Source: Turicibacter sp. (GTDB taxonomy: Bacteria > Bacillota_I > Bacilli_A > MOL361 > Turicibacteraceae). Taken from it: a stretch of 39,947 bases of DNA. The stretch covers positions 1 to 39,947 of the forward strand of contig WRAJ01000018.1 of assembly GCA_009780245.1 (NCBI GenBank). Direction: 5' to 3'. Shown piece by piece: positions 15,657-24,702 of this stretch (the first letter of the stretch is position 1; each line of letters begins with the position of its first letter). Position numbers and translations under genes: made by a program. The notes beneath the pieces were generated by a model. The model searched no databases and was not told the DNA's origin. It saw only the letters and a list, made by a program, of their open reading frames with translations.

Positions 15657-16823
15657 ATGCAGTACAGAATTGATAAAGTGACTGGGAATCAGCTTTCGGC
15701 ATTGGGGCTTGGGTGTATGAGATTCCCGCGAGATAAGGCCGAAACTGAACGAATGATTTTGGCTGCCATCGAAGGCGGAGTTAATTTTTTCGACACGGCT
15801 TACATCTACCCGAATAGTGAGAAGACACTTGGTGACATTTTGGCGAAGCACGATAAGCGAAAAGACATTTTCCTTGCGACAAAACTTCCCTTTGGCAAGT
15901 GCCGTAGTTATGCTGATTTTGATCGGTTGTTTAACGTTCAACTTGAGCGGCTGCAAACGGATTATATTGACTATTACTTTTTGCACAACGTTTCAGGTTT
16001 TGCGCAGTGGGAGCAGTACAAAGCGTTGGGGATTGAAAAGTGGATTTTAGAGAAAAAAGCGCAAGGACAGATCAAGCAGATTGGTTTTTCGTACCACGGG
16101 TCGGCGGCTGATTTTATTCGGATCATCGACGATTATGCGTGGGAGTTTTGCATGATCCAGTACAATTATTCGGATGAGAATTATCAGGCTGGCAAGACTG
16201 GGTTGAAGGCTGCTGCGGCAAAGGGAATTTCGGTGATGATCATGGAGCCGTTGCTTGGCGGACGCTTGGCCACTGGCTTGCCGAAGCAGGCGGTTTCGCT
16301 ATTTGCTAAGTATGATGCGAAGCGGGAGCCGGCTGAATGGGCGTTTCGCTGGCTGTGGCATCAGGAAGAAGTGACCGTTGTGTTAAGCGGAATGAAAAGT
16401 GAACAAATTATGCGGAGTAATTTAGCCGCTGTGGATCGCTTTACCACGCCTTTGGTTGCTGAAGAATTGGCCGTTTACGACGAAGTGATTGAAGAGCTTA
16501 AGAAAACCTATAAAATAAATTGTACCGGTTGCAACTATTGTTTGCCGTGTCCGAAGGGGATTAATATTCCGTCGTGCTTTGCCGCTTATAACAGCAGTTT
16601 TAGCCAAGATTACTTTACTGGGTTGAAGTTATATGTGTTGAGCACAGCGGCGGTGAGTGCCGATCCGTATTTTCCGAGTTCGTGTACCGAGTGCGGGCTG
16701 TGCGAACGCCATTGCCCACAGGATATCCCGATTCGCGAAGACTTGAAGGTCGTGACCAAGCGGTTTGAGAAGCTGCCGATCAAAGCGGGATTGAGCGCAG
16801 CACGGAAGATCATGTCAAAGTAA
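15657..16823 (+). CDS. Aldo/keto reductase with C-terminal ferredoxin domain
   Basis: The 388-aa protein has an N-terminal aldo/keto reductase barrel: LGLGCMRFPRDK, then FFDTAYIYPNSE with the catalytic Asp and Tyr, and YYFLHNV. A C-terminal ferredoxin-like part carries CTGCNYCLPCPKGINIP and CTECGLCERHCPQDIPI, both of the CxxCxxCxxxCP type. Such fusions are common in anaerobes and probably reduce carbonyl compounds with electrons from NAD(P)H or iron-sulfur clusters. An AGGAGG site precedes the ATG. A strong terminator follows. Confidence 0.9.
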   Translation: MQYRIDKVTGNQLSALGLGCMRFPRDKAETERMILAAIEGGVNFFDTAYIYPNSEKTLGDILAKHDKRKDIFLATKLPFGKCRSYADFDRLFNVQLERLQTDYIDYYFLHNVSGFAQWEQYKALGIEKWILEKKAQGQIKQIGFSYHGSAADFIRIIDDYAWEFCMIQYNYSDENYQAGKTGLKAAAAKGISVMIMEPLLGGRLATGLPKQAVSLFAKYDAKREPAEWAFRWLWHQEEVTVVLSGMKSEQIMRSNLAAVDRFTTPLVAEELAVYDEVIEELKKTYKINCTGCNYCLPCPKGINIPSCFAAYNSSFSQDYFTGLKLYVLSTAAVSADPYFPSSCTECGLCERHCPQDIPIREDLKVVTKRFEKLPIKAGLSAARKIMSK

Positions 16824-16824
16824 A

Positions 16825-16858
16825 AACAGCAACGCCGTGGGTGGCGATGCTGTTTTTT
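16825..16858 (+). terminator. Terminator after the aldo/keto reductase
   Basis: AACAGCA (16825-16831) and TGCTGTT (16848-16854) with an inner GCC/GGC stem, followed by a T-run. Confidence 0.9.
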
Positions 16859-16880
16859 GTCGTGGTAAAGCGGGTTATTT

Positions 16881-17000
16881 TATCCTAAACCGCGCTATAC
16901 GGTGGGGAATGGGTGCTTTTTTATCCCTGACACCCTTGTATAAGACGGGAATGGGCGTTTTTTTATCCCGAACCCCCTGAAATTGCGGGCAAAGGGAGAA
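16881..17000. repeat. Short degenerate tandem repeat (41-42 bp units)
   Basis: TATCC starts a similar unit at 16881, 16922 and 16964. The first two units run TATCC...GGGAATGGG-G-T6; the third keeps TATCCCGAACCCCC and decays. Each full unit carries a GC-rich segment ending in a T-tract, so they look like serial hairpin-T-tract modules between convergent genes. No ORF is seen here. Confidence 0.6.
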
Positions 17001-17092
17001 TTCGCCTGGCTTGTTTTAGGGTTGACCCAACGCTTCTAACGGTTTTAAGTCGTTGTAATCGTTTGTCGAATGCGGTATAATCATCACATTGA

Positions 17093-17560
17093 TTAACTGG
17101 CTTCTTCGTGCTTTTCTCTGATTGAGGTGCCGAGGAAGCTGGCAAGTAATAGCAAGCCGAAAGCGATGAGCGCGATGATGAAGAAGTTGATCGTTGTGAT
17201 GGGAACAAAGACGAGAATTTGGGAAGCTAATCTAATGAGGGGCAGGTAAAAGAGTTGCGTCCAAGTGCCAATGCCAGCCCAAAAGCCGCCGCTAAGTTCT
17301 TGCGCTAAAATCAAAAATAACACGATAACCGCAGGTAGGTTTAAGTATAACAGAACGTCGCTTTTTGACAGGAGCAAACGCGCCAAATAACCAAATACCA
17401 TCCACAAAACGAACACGGCCACGCTGATGAGGAAAAACGGCGGCAGCACATCGGGTGATGCGGTGACCCAGTGCTCCAGCGCAAAACCTAAGAGCGTCAA
17501 GGGCACGAACCCCAGCAATAACAAACACAATATTTTTACAATCGGACTACTTTCTTTCAT
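17093..17560 (-). CDS. Four-helix membrane protein of unknown function
   Basis: The 155-aa protein has four predicted membrane segments (about 9-27, 41-63, 74-90 and 118-144). The N-terminus is short and the C-terminal end is charged (IREKHEEAS). A strong AAGGAGG site and a good promoter precede it, so the gene is real. I do not recognise the family. It is divergent from addA. Confidence 0.75.
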   Translation of the reverse strand: MKESSPIVKILCLLLLGFVPLTLLGFALEHWVTASPDVLPPFFLISVAVFVLWMVFGYLARLLLSKSDVLLYLNLPAVIVLFLILAQELSGGFWAGIGTWTQLFYLPLIRLASQILVFVPITTINFFIIALIAFGLLLLASFLGTSIREKHEEAS

Positions 17561-17587
17561 AAAAAATGCCTCCTTCTAATCGTGGCT

Positions 17588-17616
17588 ATTATACCTTTCA
17601 GGCAAACTAAAATCAA
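17588..17616 (-). promoter_or_regulatory. Promoter of the four-helix membrane protein gene
   Basis: On the minus strand TTGATT (17611-17616), 17 bp and TATAAT (17588-17593). Confidence 0.75.
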
Positions 17617-17639
17617 GACAAAAATCGTAGGTTGATAAC

Positions 17640-20600
17640 ATGGCAACAACATTTAATGACGAACAATTACAAGCAATCGCATCAAAAAGCAAAGAAATCC
17701 TTGTTTCAGCTGGGGCTGGCTCGGGGAAATCGACGGTGCTAGTGGAGCGATTGATGAGGAAAATGATCGACGAAAGCATTCACGTTGATCAATTTTTAAT
17801 AGTGACTTTTACTAATTTGGCAGCGCGCGAAATGGCGGAGAAGTTGCGTCGTAGTTTAAGCGCATCGCTGGCTGACAATCCGACTTCTACGCACTTGCAA
17901 GCGCAGCTATACAAACTGCCGTATGCGAACATTTCCACGTTTCATGGCTTTTGTAATCGCGTTTTACAGCGCTATCATTATTTGGTCGACCTTGACGTTA
18001 ACGCGCAACTGATGGACGATATGGAAGCTGTGCTGATGCGAGCAGAGGTTTTAGATGGTTTTATGACCGACCAGTACGCGGATGACGATTTTCGCAAATT
18101 GGTGGACGTGTTCGGATCTGACCGTAGTGATGCGGCATTGGGTGAGTTGATTATTAAGATTTACGATCTAGCACGGGCAAATCCGGAGATGGAAACCTGG
18201 TTAGCTAGGCTTGATGGGTTGTATCACAAACGTGCGGAAACGATTGACAGCTGGGCGTTTTATTCGGATGTGAAAAAACTGGTTGTTCCGTTGTTAATGG
18301 CGGCCGAGCAGCACGTTTTGACGGCTCGTGAATTAGCGAAAAAGGCTGAACTGGCAGACGCGGCACACGGTTACGTGGAGATGGCGGCGGCGGATTTAGC
18401 TGTGATTAGCGCGGTGCGTGAGGCGTTGGATACGGGGGCCTACGATGAGGTGCGACATTTGTTGCAACACACGAGCTACGCGCGATTTCCGGCGCTGACG
18501 AAAAAGATGAAGGAGTACTGGGACGAGACATTGCATAAAGAGGCTAGTGATGCGCGCAAAGCGTTTATGGCGATTTTGGATACTTTGAGCAAGGATTTTT
18601 TTGCTTATAGCAACGAGAGTCATGGGATTCATTTTGAACGAGGGGCTGAAATTGTTCGTTCACTTGGTCGCATGGTGCTGTTGTTTGATGAGCGTTTTTC
18701 GGCGGAGAAGTTAAAGGCTTCTAAATTGGATTTCTCGGATTTGGAGCGGTTGACATTGAAGGTGTTAACGGAGCATCCTGATGTTTTAGCTGAGATTGCG
18801 AGCGACTTCAAGGAGATTATGATCGACGAATATCAAGACACCAACGACATGCAGGAGCGCATTGTAAAGCTGATCTCGGATGCGGGGGGCGTGCCGATGT
18901 TTATGGTGGGCGATGTGAAGCAGTCGATTTACCGTTTCCGTTTAGCCGAACCGACGATTTTTCAGGATAAGTACGCATCGTATCAAGCGTCATCGCATTT
19001 AGGCGAGAAAATTGATTTAATGAAGAATTATCGTTCGAATCACTATGTGATTGATGCGGTGAATTATATTTTTGCACACATCATGGACAAGGCGGTCGGT
19101 GAGATTGCGTACGACGAAGCGGCGGAATTGAAGTTGGGGATTGAAGCGGAAGTCGCTGATTTTTATCAGCCCGAGCTGCATATTATTGACAAAGCGGTAA
19201 TGGGGGAATCGGGGGAGGACATGGATGATTTACACGATGCGCAGTTAGAAGCGCATCACATTGCCCGGGAAATAATGACAATGGTCGCCGAGCAAGCGGT
19301 CGCGTATCGCGACATCGTGATTCTTTTGCGCTCGATGACCAACGTTACGACCATCTATGACACACTAACCCAGCACGGCATTCCTGTTTCTACCGAACAA
19401 CCGGGGGATCTCCTTGCCGAAACGGAAGTCGTCACCATCTTGTCATTACTGCGTGTCATCGATAACCCGTATCAGGACATTCCGCTAGCGGCGACGTTGC
19501 GAAGCCCGCTCTTCTTTTTCACCGAGCCTGAGCTGGCAACGATTCGGACGGCTAACTCGGCTTCTTCGTTTTACGAGGCGTTAAAAGCTTTTGCGACAAC
19601 CCGTACGACTTCGCCTCTTCGTGAAAAAGCCCAGGATTTCTTAGCTAAGCTGCAGCAGTGGCGATACGCTTCTCGTTTCACCGCGGTGGCGGATACGATG
19701 CGTCAGATCTATGAAGCAACGGGCTACTACGATTTTGTGCACGGCCTTGCAAACGGGGAAGGACGCCGTGCGAACCTGGACTTGCTTGAAGAAATCGCAG
19801 CCGGCTATGAGGCTCGCACGGCGTCCGGATGGTCAGGATTTTTACACTACCTGGATCACGTGGCACGCCTTGGCAAAACGATCCCGAAAGCCAAACCGGC
19901 CGCCACAACCACGGAAAGTGTAAAGATCATGACCATCCACAAGTCCAAGGGACTTGAGTTCCCCGTCGTGTTTATCGCAGGACTTCAGAAAAAATTTAAT
20001 ACCCAGGATGAGATCGGGAACTACGTGTTGCACAAAAAGTATGGCATTGGCGTTCAGTACATCAATCCCGATTTACGCTTGAAGCAGAAAACGATCGCCA
20101 CGACTTTGCTCGCCAAGACGCTACGCAATGAGATGATCGCGGAAGAAATGCGGTTACTCTACGTGGCTTTGACTCGCGCGAAATCAAAGCTCATCCTGAC
20201 AGGGGTACAAAAAGACGCAGCGACCATTACTAAGCTATCGGGAACAGACGTGGCACCAATGCACGTTCGCTTAGCAGCAAATCGTTATCTCGATTGGGTC
20301 TTACCCGTTGTCGCTCAGAAGGACGCTGCTAATCCGTGGCAGTTTCGGGTCATTACCGAAATAAAGGCAGAGGCAACTGGCCAGCATCGGGTGGGGGTTG
20401 CAGCAAAAGAAGCACCAGCTATTGATTTGAAGGCAACATTTGACCGTTCCTATGCGTTGGCGGAATTAACGACCATCGTGGCCAAGCAGTCGGTGAGTCA
20501 GCGGAAAATTGAGGAGACGGTGCCGTTGTACAAAGGGATTCTAGAACCGCAACGCGCGCTGGCGTACGACCGACCAACGTTTATGACGAATACGGTGCAA

Positions 20601-21101
20601 GCCACGGAAGTCGGGACGGCGTTTCACCAGTTTATGCAACATTTGCCGGTGAAAGCTGGGCACACGTTAGACGCGCTTATCGAGCTGAAAGCGGATTTGA
20701 TTACGCGTGGTATTCTTAAAACAGAGCTGGCTAATCGGATCAATTTAGAAGACGTTTACCGTTTTACGCAGTCTGACGTTTATCGCCAAGTACTCAGCGC
20801 CCATCACGTGCAAAAAGAGCTCCCATTTACGATGTTGATTCAAGCGGGTGTGTCGGAGCAAGCCAACGCGATGCTACAAGGGGTGATTGATCTTCTTGCT
20901 GAGTTTGACGACGAAGTGTGGATCGTCGATTATAAGACCGACCGCGTGAAAGATTTCCAGTTGGAAGAAGCCAAGCTGCGCATCCGTTATGCTGTCCAGA
21001 TGAAATATTATCTCCAAGCGATGCGCGACATTTACCCAAACAAAAAAATCGTGGCGCATGTGTATTTCGTGCGTGCTAACAATGCGATTGTATATGATTA
21101 A
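17640..21101 (+). CDS. addA: ATP-dependent helicase/nuclease subunit AddA
   Basis: The 1153-aa protein has a UvrD-type helicase: Walker A ILVSAGAGSGKSTVLVERL (residues 20-38), MIDEYQDTND (about 394), GDVKQSIYRFRLAEP, and KIMTIHKSKGLEFPVVFIAG (about 765). It ends with a RecB-type nuclease, GVIDLLAEF then WIVDYKTDRVKD (about 1096). With AddB it forms the Chi-regulated double-strand-break resection complex. Length is slightly below the Bacillus protein (about 1230). addB normally lies directly upstream, but here a divergent membrane gene occupies that place. The ribosome binding site is weak. Confidence 0.92.
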   Translation: MATTFNDEQLQAIASKSKEILVSAGAGSGKSTVLVERLMRKMIDESIHVDQFLIVTFTNLAAREMAEKLRRSLSASLADNPTSTHLQAQLYKLPYANISTFHGFCNRVLQRYHYLVDLDVNAQLMDDMEAVLMRAEVLDGFMTDQYADDDFRKLVDVFGSDRSDAALGELIIKIYDLARANPEMETWLARLDGLYHKRAETIDSWAFYSDVKKLVVPLLMAAEQHVLTARELAKKAELADAAHGYVEMAAADLAVISAVREALDTGAYDEVRHLLQHTSYARFPALTKKMKEYWDETLHKEASDARKAFMAILDTLSKDFFAYSNESHGIHFERGAEIVRSLGRMVLLFDERFSAEKLKASKLDFSDLERLTLKVLTEHPDVLAEIASDFKEIMIDEYQDTNDMQERIVKLISDAGGVPMFMVGDVKQSIYRFRLAEPTIFQDKYASYQASSHLGEKIDLMKNYRSNHYVIDAVNYIFAHIMDKAVGEIAYDEAAELKLGIEAEVADFYQPELHIIDKAVMGESGEDMDDLHDAQLEAHHIAREIMTMVAEQAVAYRDIVILLRSMTNVTTIYDTLTQHGIPVSTEQPGDLLAETEVVTILSLLRVIDNPYQDIPLAATLRSPLFFFTEPELATIRTANSASSFYEALKAFATTRTTSPLREKAQDFLAKLQQWRYASRFTAVADTMRQIYEATGYYDFVHGLANGEGRRANLDLLEEIAAGYEARTASGWSGFLHYLDHVARLGKTIPKAKPAATTTESVKIMTIHKSKGLEFPVVFIAGLQKKFNTQDEIGNYVLHKKYGIGVQYINPDLRLKQKTIATTLLAKTLRNEMIAEEMRLLYVALTRAKSKLILTGVQKDAATITKLSGTDVAPMHVRLAANRYLDWVLPVVAQKDAANPWQFRVITEIKAEATGQHRVGVAAKEAPAIDLKATFDRSYALAELTTIVAKQSVSQRKIEETVPLYKGILEPQRALAYDRPTFMTNTVQATEVGTAFHQFMQHLPVKAGHTLDALIELKADLITRGILKTELANRINLEDVYRFTQSDVYRQVLSAHHVQKELPFTMLIQAGVSEQANAMLQGVIDLLAEFDDEVWIVDYKTDRVKDFQLEEAKLRIRYAVQMKYYLQAMRDIYPNKKIVAHVYFVRANNAIVYD

Positions 21102-21180
21102 TCCAAATCATCATCTTTCCAGCGAAAACGGGGTTTAGATGGTAAAAATCTATCTCCAACCCTAAGATGACTATCCCAAA

Positions 21181-21438
21181 TGCCACTATCGCCCTCAAAA
21201 CTCCCACCTCAGTGGCATAAATCGGTCTCAATTCACGAAGTCAGCCATCAAAACTGCCACTATCGCTCTCAAAAAGCCCCCCTCAGTGGCATAAATCGGT
21301 CTCAATTCACGAAGTCAGCCATCAAAACTGCCACTATCGCCCTCAAAACCCCCCCTCAGTGGCATAAATCGGTCTCAATTCACGAAGTCAGCCATCAAAA
21401 CTGCCACTATCGCCCTCAAAAAGCCCCCCTCAGTGGCA
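21181..21438. repeat. Array of 74-bp repeats with TGCCACT/AGTGGCA arms (locus 2)
   Basis: Four copies of TGCCACT-N22/23-AGTGGCA start at 21181, 21255, 21329 and 21402, so the periods are 74, 74 and 73 bp. The inner and spacer sequences are nearly identical between copies. Read on the minus strand, they resemble locus 1 (13186-13518): the GGTG...GGG interior, and GTGAA then CGA in the spacer. So the same family is inserted here in opposite orientation. The 404-bp gap between addA and the ABC exporter holds nothing else; the long frame across it is an artefact of the repeats. Confidence 0.95.
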
Positions 21439-21505
21439 TAAAACAAACATACCGTGACACAGCAACCCAAAATAGAGCTCACAACAAAGACAGGAGAATC
21501 AAATC

Positions 21506-23233
21506 ATGAAATTAGTATTCCGCCTCATCAAGGCTTCCAAAAAATACTGGTGGTACTTAATCGCCACCATCATTGCGATCGGCGGAATCACCGCTGCACA
21601 ATTATATGCACCACTCGTCGTTAGGCAGATGACGCAAATGGCCACCAACCGCGACCCGCAACTTGCCGAAGTAGCGTTGCGAATGGGGTTAACCCTAGCC
21701 GGCGTCTACCTGCTACAAGCGTTCTGCGCCTACGTCCGCTCTTATTATTCGCACATCGCTGCATGGCATTTTCTCGCCGACCTCAAAACGGAGATGTACG
21801 AAAAATTACAGAATCTCTCGTTAAAATTTTACCACGACAAGCAGACCGGGCAAATTATGTCGCGCGTCATTAACGACACGAGGCAGATTGAGCTGTTAAT
21901 CGCCCACGCCGCACCGGATATCCTCGCCAACCTAGTCATCATCATCGGTGTTACCATTATGCTTTTCGTCATCAATACACGCCTCGCGATCCTTAGCCTC
22001 CTTGCCGTCCCCGTCCTGCTCATCCTATCGCTAGTCTTCGCCCGTTGGGTCCTCCCGATTTTTCGCCATGCCCAATCCACCCTCGGTGACCTCTCAGCGC
22101 ACCTCCAAGACAACATCTCAGGCATGAAAGAAATCCAAGTCTTCAACCAGCACGAACGCGAAACCAAAAAAATCTCAGCAAGTGCCACTGATTACTCCGT
22201 TTCCATCCTCAAAGCCCTCCGCCTCAGCGCCGCCTACGGAAGCTCCGTGCAATTCCTATCAAGCATCGGCACCGTCATCGTCATCGCATACGGCGGGCAC
22301 ATGGCGCTCTACGGCTACGTCGACGTCGCGGACATCATCGCCTTCATCATGTACCTCGCCATCTTCTACCAACCGATCACCGCCCTCGCGCGCCTCAACG
22401 AAGACCTCCAAAACGCAATTGCCGGCGCCGAACGCGTCTTTGAAATCCTCGATGCAGAAGAAGACATAAAAGAAAAAGAAAATGCTTTGAGTATCAACCA
22501 GGTTGCCGGGCACATCGTTTTCAAAAACGTCAACTTCCATTACAACAAAGAAAACCCGGTCTTAAAAAACATCAATGTCGACATCCACCCGGGGGAAGTG
22601 GTCGCCATCGTTGGTCCGACGGGCGTCGGAAAAACAACGTTCATTAATTTGCTGAACCGCTTCTACGACCCGGTAGACGGTGAAATCCTCTTAGACGGCC
22701 ACGACCTCCGCGACCTCACACTAAAAAGCCTCCGCCACTCGATGAGTAACGTGATGCAAGACGTCTTCTTATTTAACGACACGTTAGCGGAGAATATTGG
22801 CTATGGTAAACCGGAAGCGAGCAGGGAGGAAGTCATCGCCGCCTCACGCCTAGCCCGAGCCGATGATTTCATCACGGAGCTAGATGAAGGGTATAACACA
22901 GTAGTTGGCGAGCGCGGGATGCGACTGTCAGGCGGGCAAAAACAACGCGTCTCCATCGCCCGTGCGGTCCTACGTGATCGTCCAATCCTTATTTTAGACG
23001 AAGCAACCGCGGCCGTAGACGTCGAAACAGAAAAACAAATCCGTGAAGCCTTAGACGAAGTGATGAAAGACCGCACCACGGTCATCATCGCGCACCGCCT
23101 GTCGACAATTAAGAAGGCGCATAAAATCATTGTACTCAAAGACGGCCAAATCGAAGACATCGGCACCCACGATGAACTAGTCGCCCGCGACGGGTTATAC
23201 GCGCACATGACCGAGATTAACATGCATGCTTAA
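21506..23233 (+). CDS. ABC exporter, fused membrane and ATPase domains
   Basis: This 575-aa half-transporter has a six-helix type-I exporter domain (about 1-310) and an ATPase domain. The ATPase has Walker A VGPTGVGKTTFINLL, signature MRLSGGQKQR, Walker B ILILDEATAAVD and the H-loop IIAHRLS. It belongs to the MsbA/LmrA-like multidrug or lipid exporter group and would act as a homodimer, as no partner gene is adjacent. Codons end in C much more often than in neighbouring genes (many CTC, GAC, AAC, ATC), especially around 21780-22460. This may indicate transfer. Confidence 0.9.
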   Translation: MKLVFRLIKASKKYWWYLIATIIAIGGITAAQLYAPLVVRQMTQMATNRDPQLAEVALRMGLTLAGVYLLQAFCAYVRSYYSHIAAWHFLADLKTEMYEKLQNLSLKFYHDKQTGQIMSRVINDTRQIELLIAHAAPDILANLVIIIGVTIMLFVINTRLAILSLLAVPVLLILSLVFARWVLPIFRHAQSTLGDLSAHLQDNISGMKEIQVFNQHERETKKISASATDYSVSILKALRLSAAYGSSVQFLSSIGTVIVIAYGGHMALYGYVDVADIIAFIMYLAIFYQPITALARLNEDLQNAIAGAERVFEILDAEEDIKEKENALSINQVAGHIVFKNVNFHYNKENPVLKNINVDIHPGEVVAIVGPTGVGKTTFINLLNRFYDPVDGEILLDGHDLRDLTLKSLRHSMSNVMQDVFLFNDTLAENIGYGKPEASREEVIAASRLARADDFITELDEGYNTVVGERGMRLSGGQKQRVSIARAVLRDRPILILDEATAAVDVETEKQIREALDEVMKDRTTVIIAHRLSTIKKAHKIIVLKDGQIEDIGTHDELVARDGLYAHMTEINMHA

Positions 23234-23273
23234 ATAATTATAAAAGGCTCAAACATTGAGTGATCACAAAAAA

Positions 23274-23297
23274 ACATTCTGATTTAGAGTGTTTTTT
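23274..23297 (+). terminator. Terminator after the ABC exporter
   Basis: ACATTCT (23274-23280) pairs with AGAGTGT (23286-23292), followed by T-rich sequence. Confidence 0.75.
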
Positions 23298-23360
23298 AAT
23301 TTTAGGGTATCTTTTATAACTTAATATGATATAATATACTAAAAAACCGAGGTGATTTTA

Positions 23361-24689
23361 ATGTTTTTAAACGTGCATGTAAAAAACTTTAGATCTTTAG
23401 TTGATTTTCATTTTGATTTAGCTGAAAAGAAAAACACTGCTAAAAAGCTTGCTTTGATTTATGGCGAAAACGGTTCGGGAAAAACGAATGTTGCTGATAT
23501 CTTTTTTGTACTAAAAGAAACTTTTCATACAATGGGATTTGTAAAAGCTTTAGAAGATTTTTTTGAAAATGAAAACATGAAGGAAGTATCGCGAGATAAG
23601 TTTAGGACGTTTCGTTCAAAAGTGTTCGATTTAGAAGCCGTTATTAAAGAAGCGAAGACAATCGGAACTGAGGAAAATTTATACTTAAAATTTGAGTTTC
23701 AGATTTATCATCATATAGGTGTTTATACGATTGAATTTAATGAGGAAAGAGTAATTTATGAAAAACTTGAATACTTGATTGAGAAAAATAGAGGTACTTA
23801 TTTTGAGATTGGAGAAGATTCAAAATATTTCAATCCAAAAATATTTGTCGGAAAAAAATATTTAGAAGAACTGTCTGAAATGACAGAAAAATTTTGGGGA
23901 AAGCATACCTTTTTATCACTCATATTTTTTGAACAGATACAAAAAAATGAAGCGTACTTTTCTAAGAATATACATGACAACTTTCACAAAATTACATCTT
24001 TTTTTCTGACCTTCTTGTGCAGCGTTAAAGCCGGGAGTGGTAAAAAGCGAGCATTCATAGGCACTACTTTGCCATTAAACGGTGATTTCTTAAAAGGGCA
24101 AGTTGCTCTCAATAAAATCAATGAATTAGATATGGCAGAAGAGGTTTTAGAACATATTTTTACTAACTTATACCCAGATATAAAAAGCCTTTATTATGTT
24201 AGAAAAGAAACCGATGAGCAGGCAATTGAGTATCAGCTTTACGCTAAAAAATTGATTGGTTCAAAAATACGCAGGATTCCATTTCAAAGAGAATCTACTG
24301 GTACACGAAACATCTTAAACTTATTGTCACCGCTTTTGATGGCTATGCAAGGAACTACTGTGATTTTAGATGAGTTTGATACAGGTATTCACGATGTTTT
24401 GATCAAGAATATTTTTGAAGAACTTGAAGTAGCGATCAAAGGACAGATCATTATGACCACGCACAATACGCTACTATTGGAATCAGATGTTGAGAATAAA
24501 TATTTATACATACTAACAACAGATGCAGAGGGAAATAAAGAACTACATTCTTTGGATAAATACGATCTCCGCGCACATAAAAACAATAATCGACGTGCTC
24601 AGTATTTAAAAGGAATGTATGAAGGTGTGCCATCTGTGGGTCAAATAGACTTCAATTTAATTGTGGATCAATTAAACGACAAGGATTAG
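23361..24689 (+). CDS. AAA-family ATPase of a putative defence cassette
   Basis: The 442-aa protein has an OLD/AAA15-type ATPase layout. The N-terminal NFRSLVDFHF strand and Walker A YGENGSGKTN (residues 34-43) come first. A long helical middle follows, then a signature-like STGTRNILNLLSPLL, Walker B TVILDEFDTGIH (about 333) and the switch QIIMTTHNTLLL. The GAGGTG site supports ATG 23361. The region is clearly AT-richer than its neighbours. It is followed after 13 bp by a TOPRIM-like gene. ATPase plus TOPRIM pairs (PARIS, RloAB or AbiL-like, Gabija-like) are anti-phage systems; the exact type is not determined. Confidence 0.8.
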   Translation: MFLNVHVKNFRSLVDFHFDLAEKKNTAKKLALIYGENGSGKTNVADIFFVLKETFHTMGFVKALEDFFENENMKEVSRDKFRTFRSKVFDLEAVIKEAKTIGTEENLYLKFEFQIYHHIGVYTIEFNEERVIYEKLEYLIEKNRGTYFEIGEDSKYFNPKIFVGKKYLEELSEMTEKFWGKHTFLSLIFFEQIQKNEAYFSKNIHDNFHKITSFFLTFLCSVKAGSGKKRAFIGTTLPLNGDFLKGQVALNKINELDMAEEVLEHIFTNLYPDIKSLYYVRKETDEQAIEYQLYAKKLIGSKIRRIPFQRESTGTRNILNLLSPLLMAMQGTTVILDEFDTGIHDVLIKNIFEELEVAIKGQIIMTTHNTLLLESDVENKYLYILTTDAEGNKELHSLDKYDLRAHKNNNRRAQYLKGMYEGVPSVGQIDFNLIVDQLNDKD

Positions 24690-24702
24690 GTGGGTGGCTT
24701 AG

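Noticed and set aside
21180..21509. A 109-codon plus-strand frame
   Set aside because: It runs across the 74-bp repeats and translates into repeated peptide fragments shifting between frames (CHYRSQKAPLSG and similar); no ribosome binding site. It is an artefact of the repeat array.
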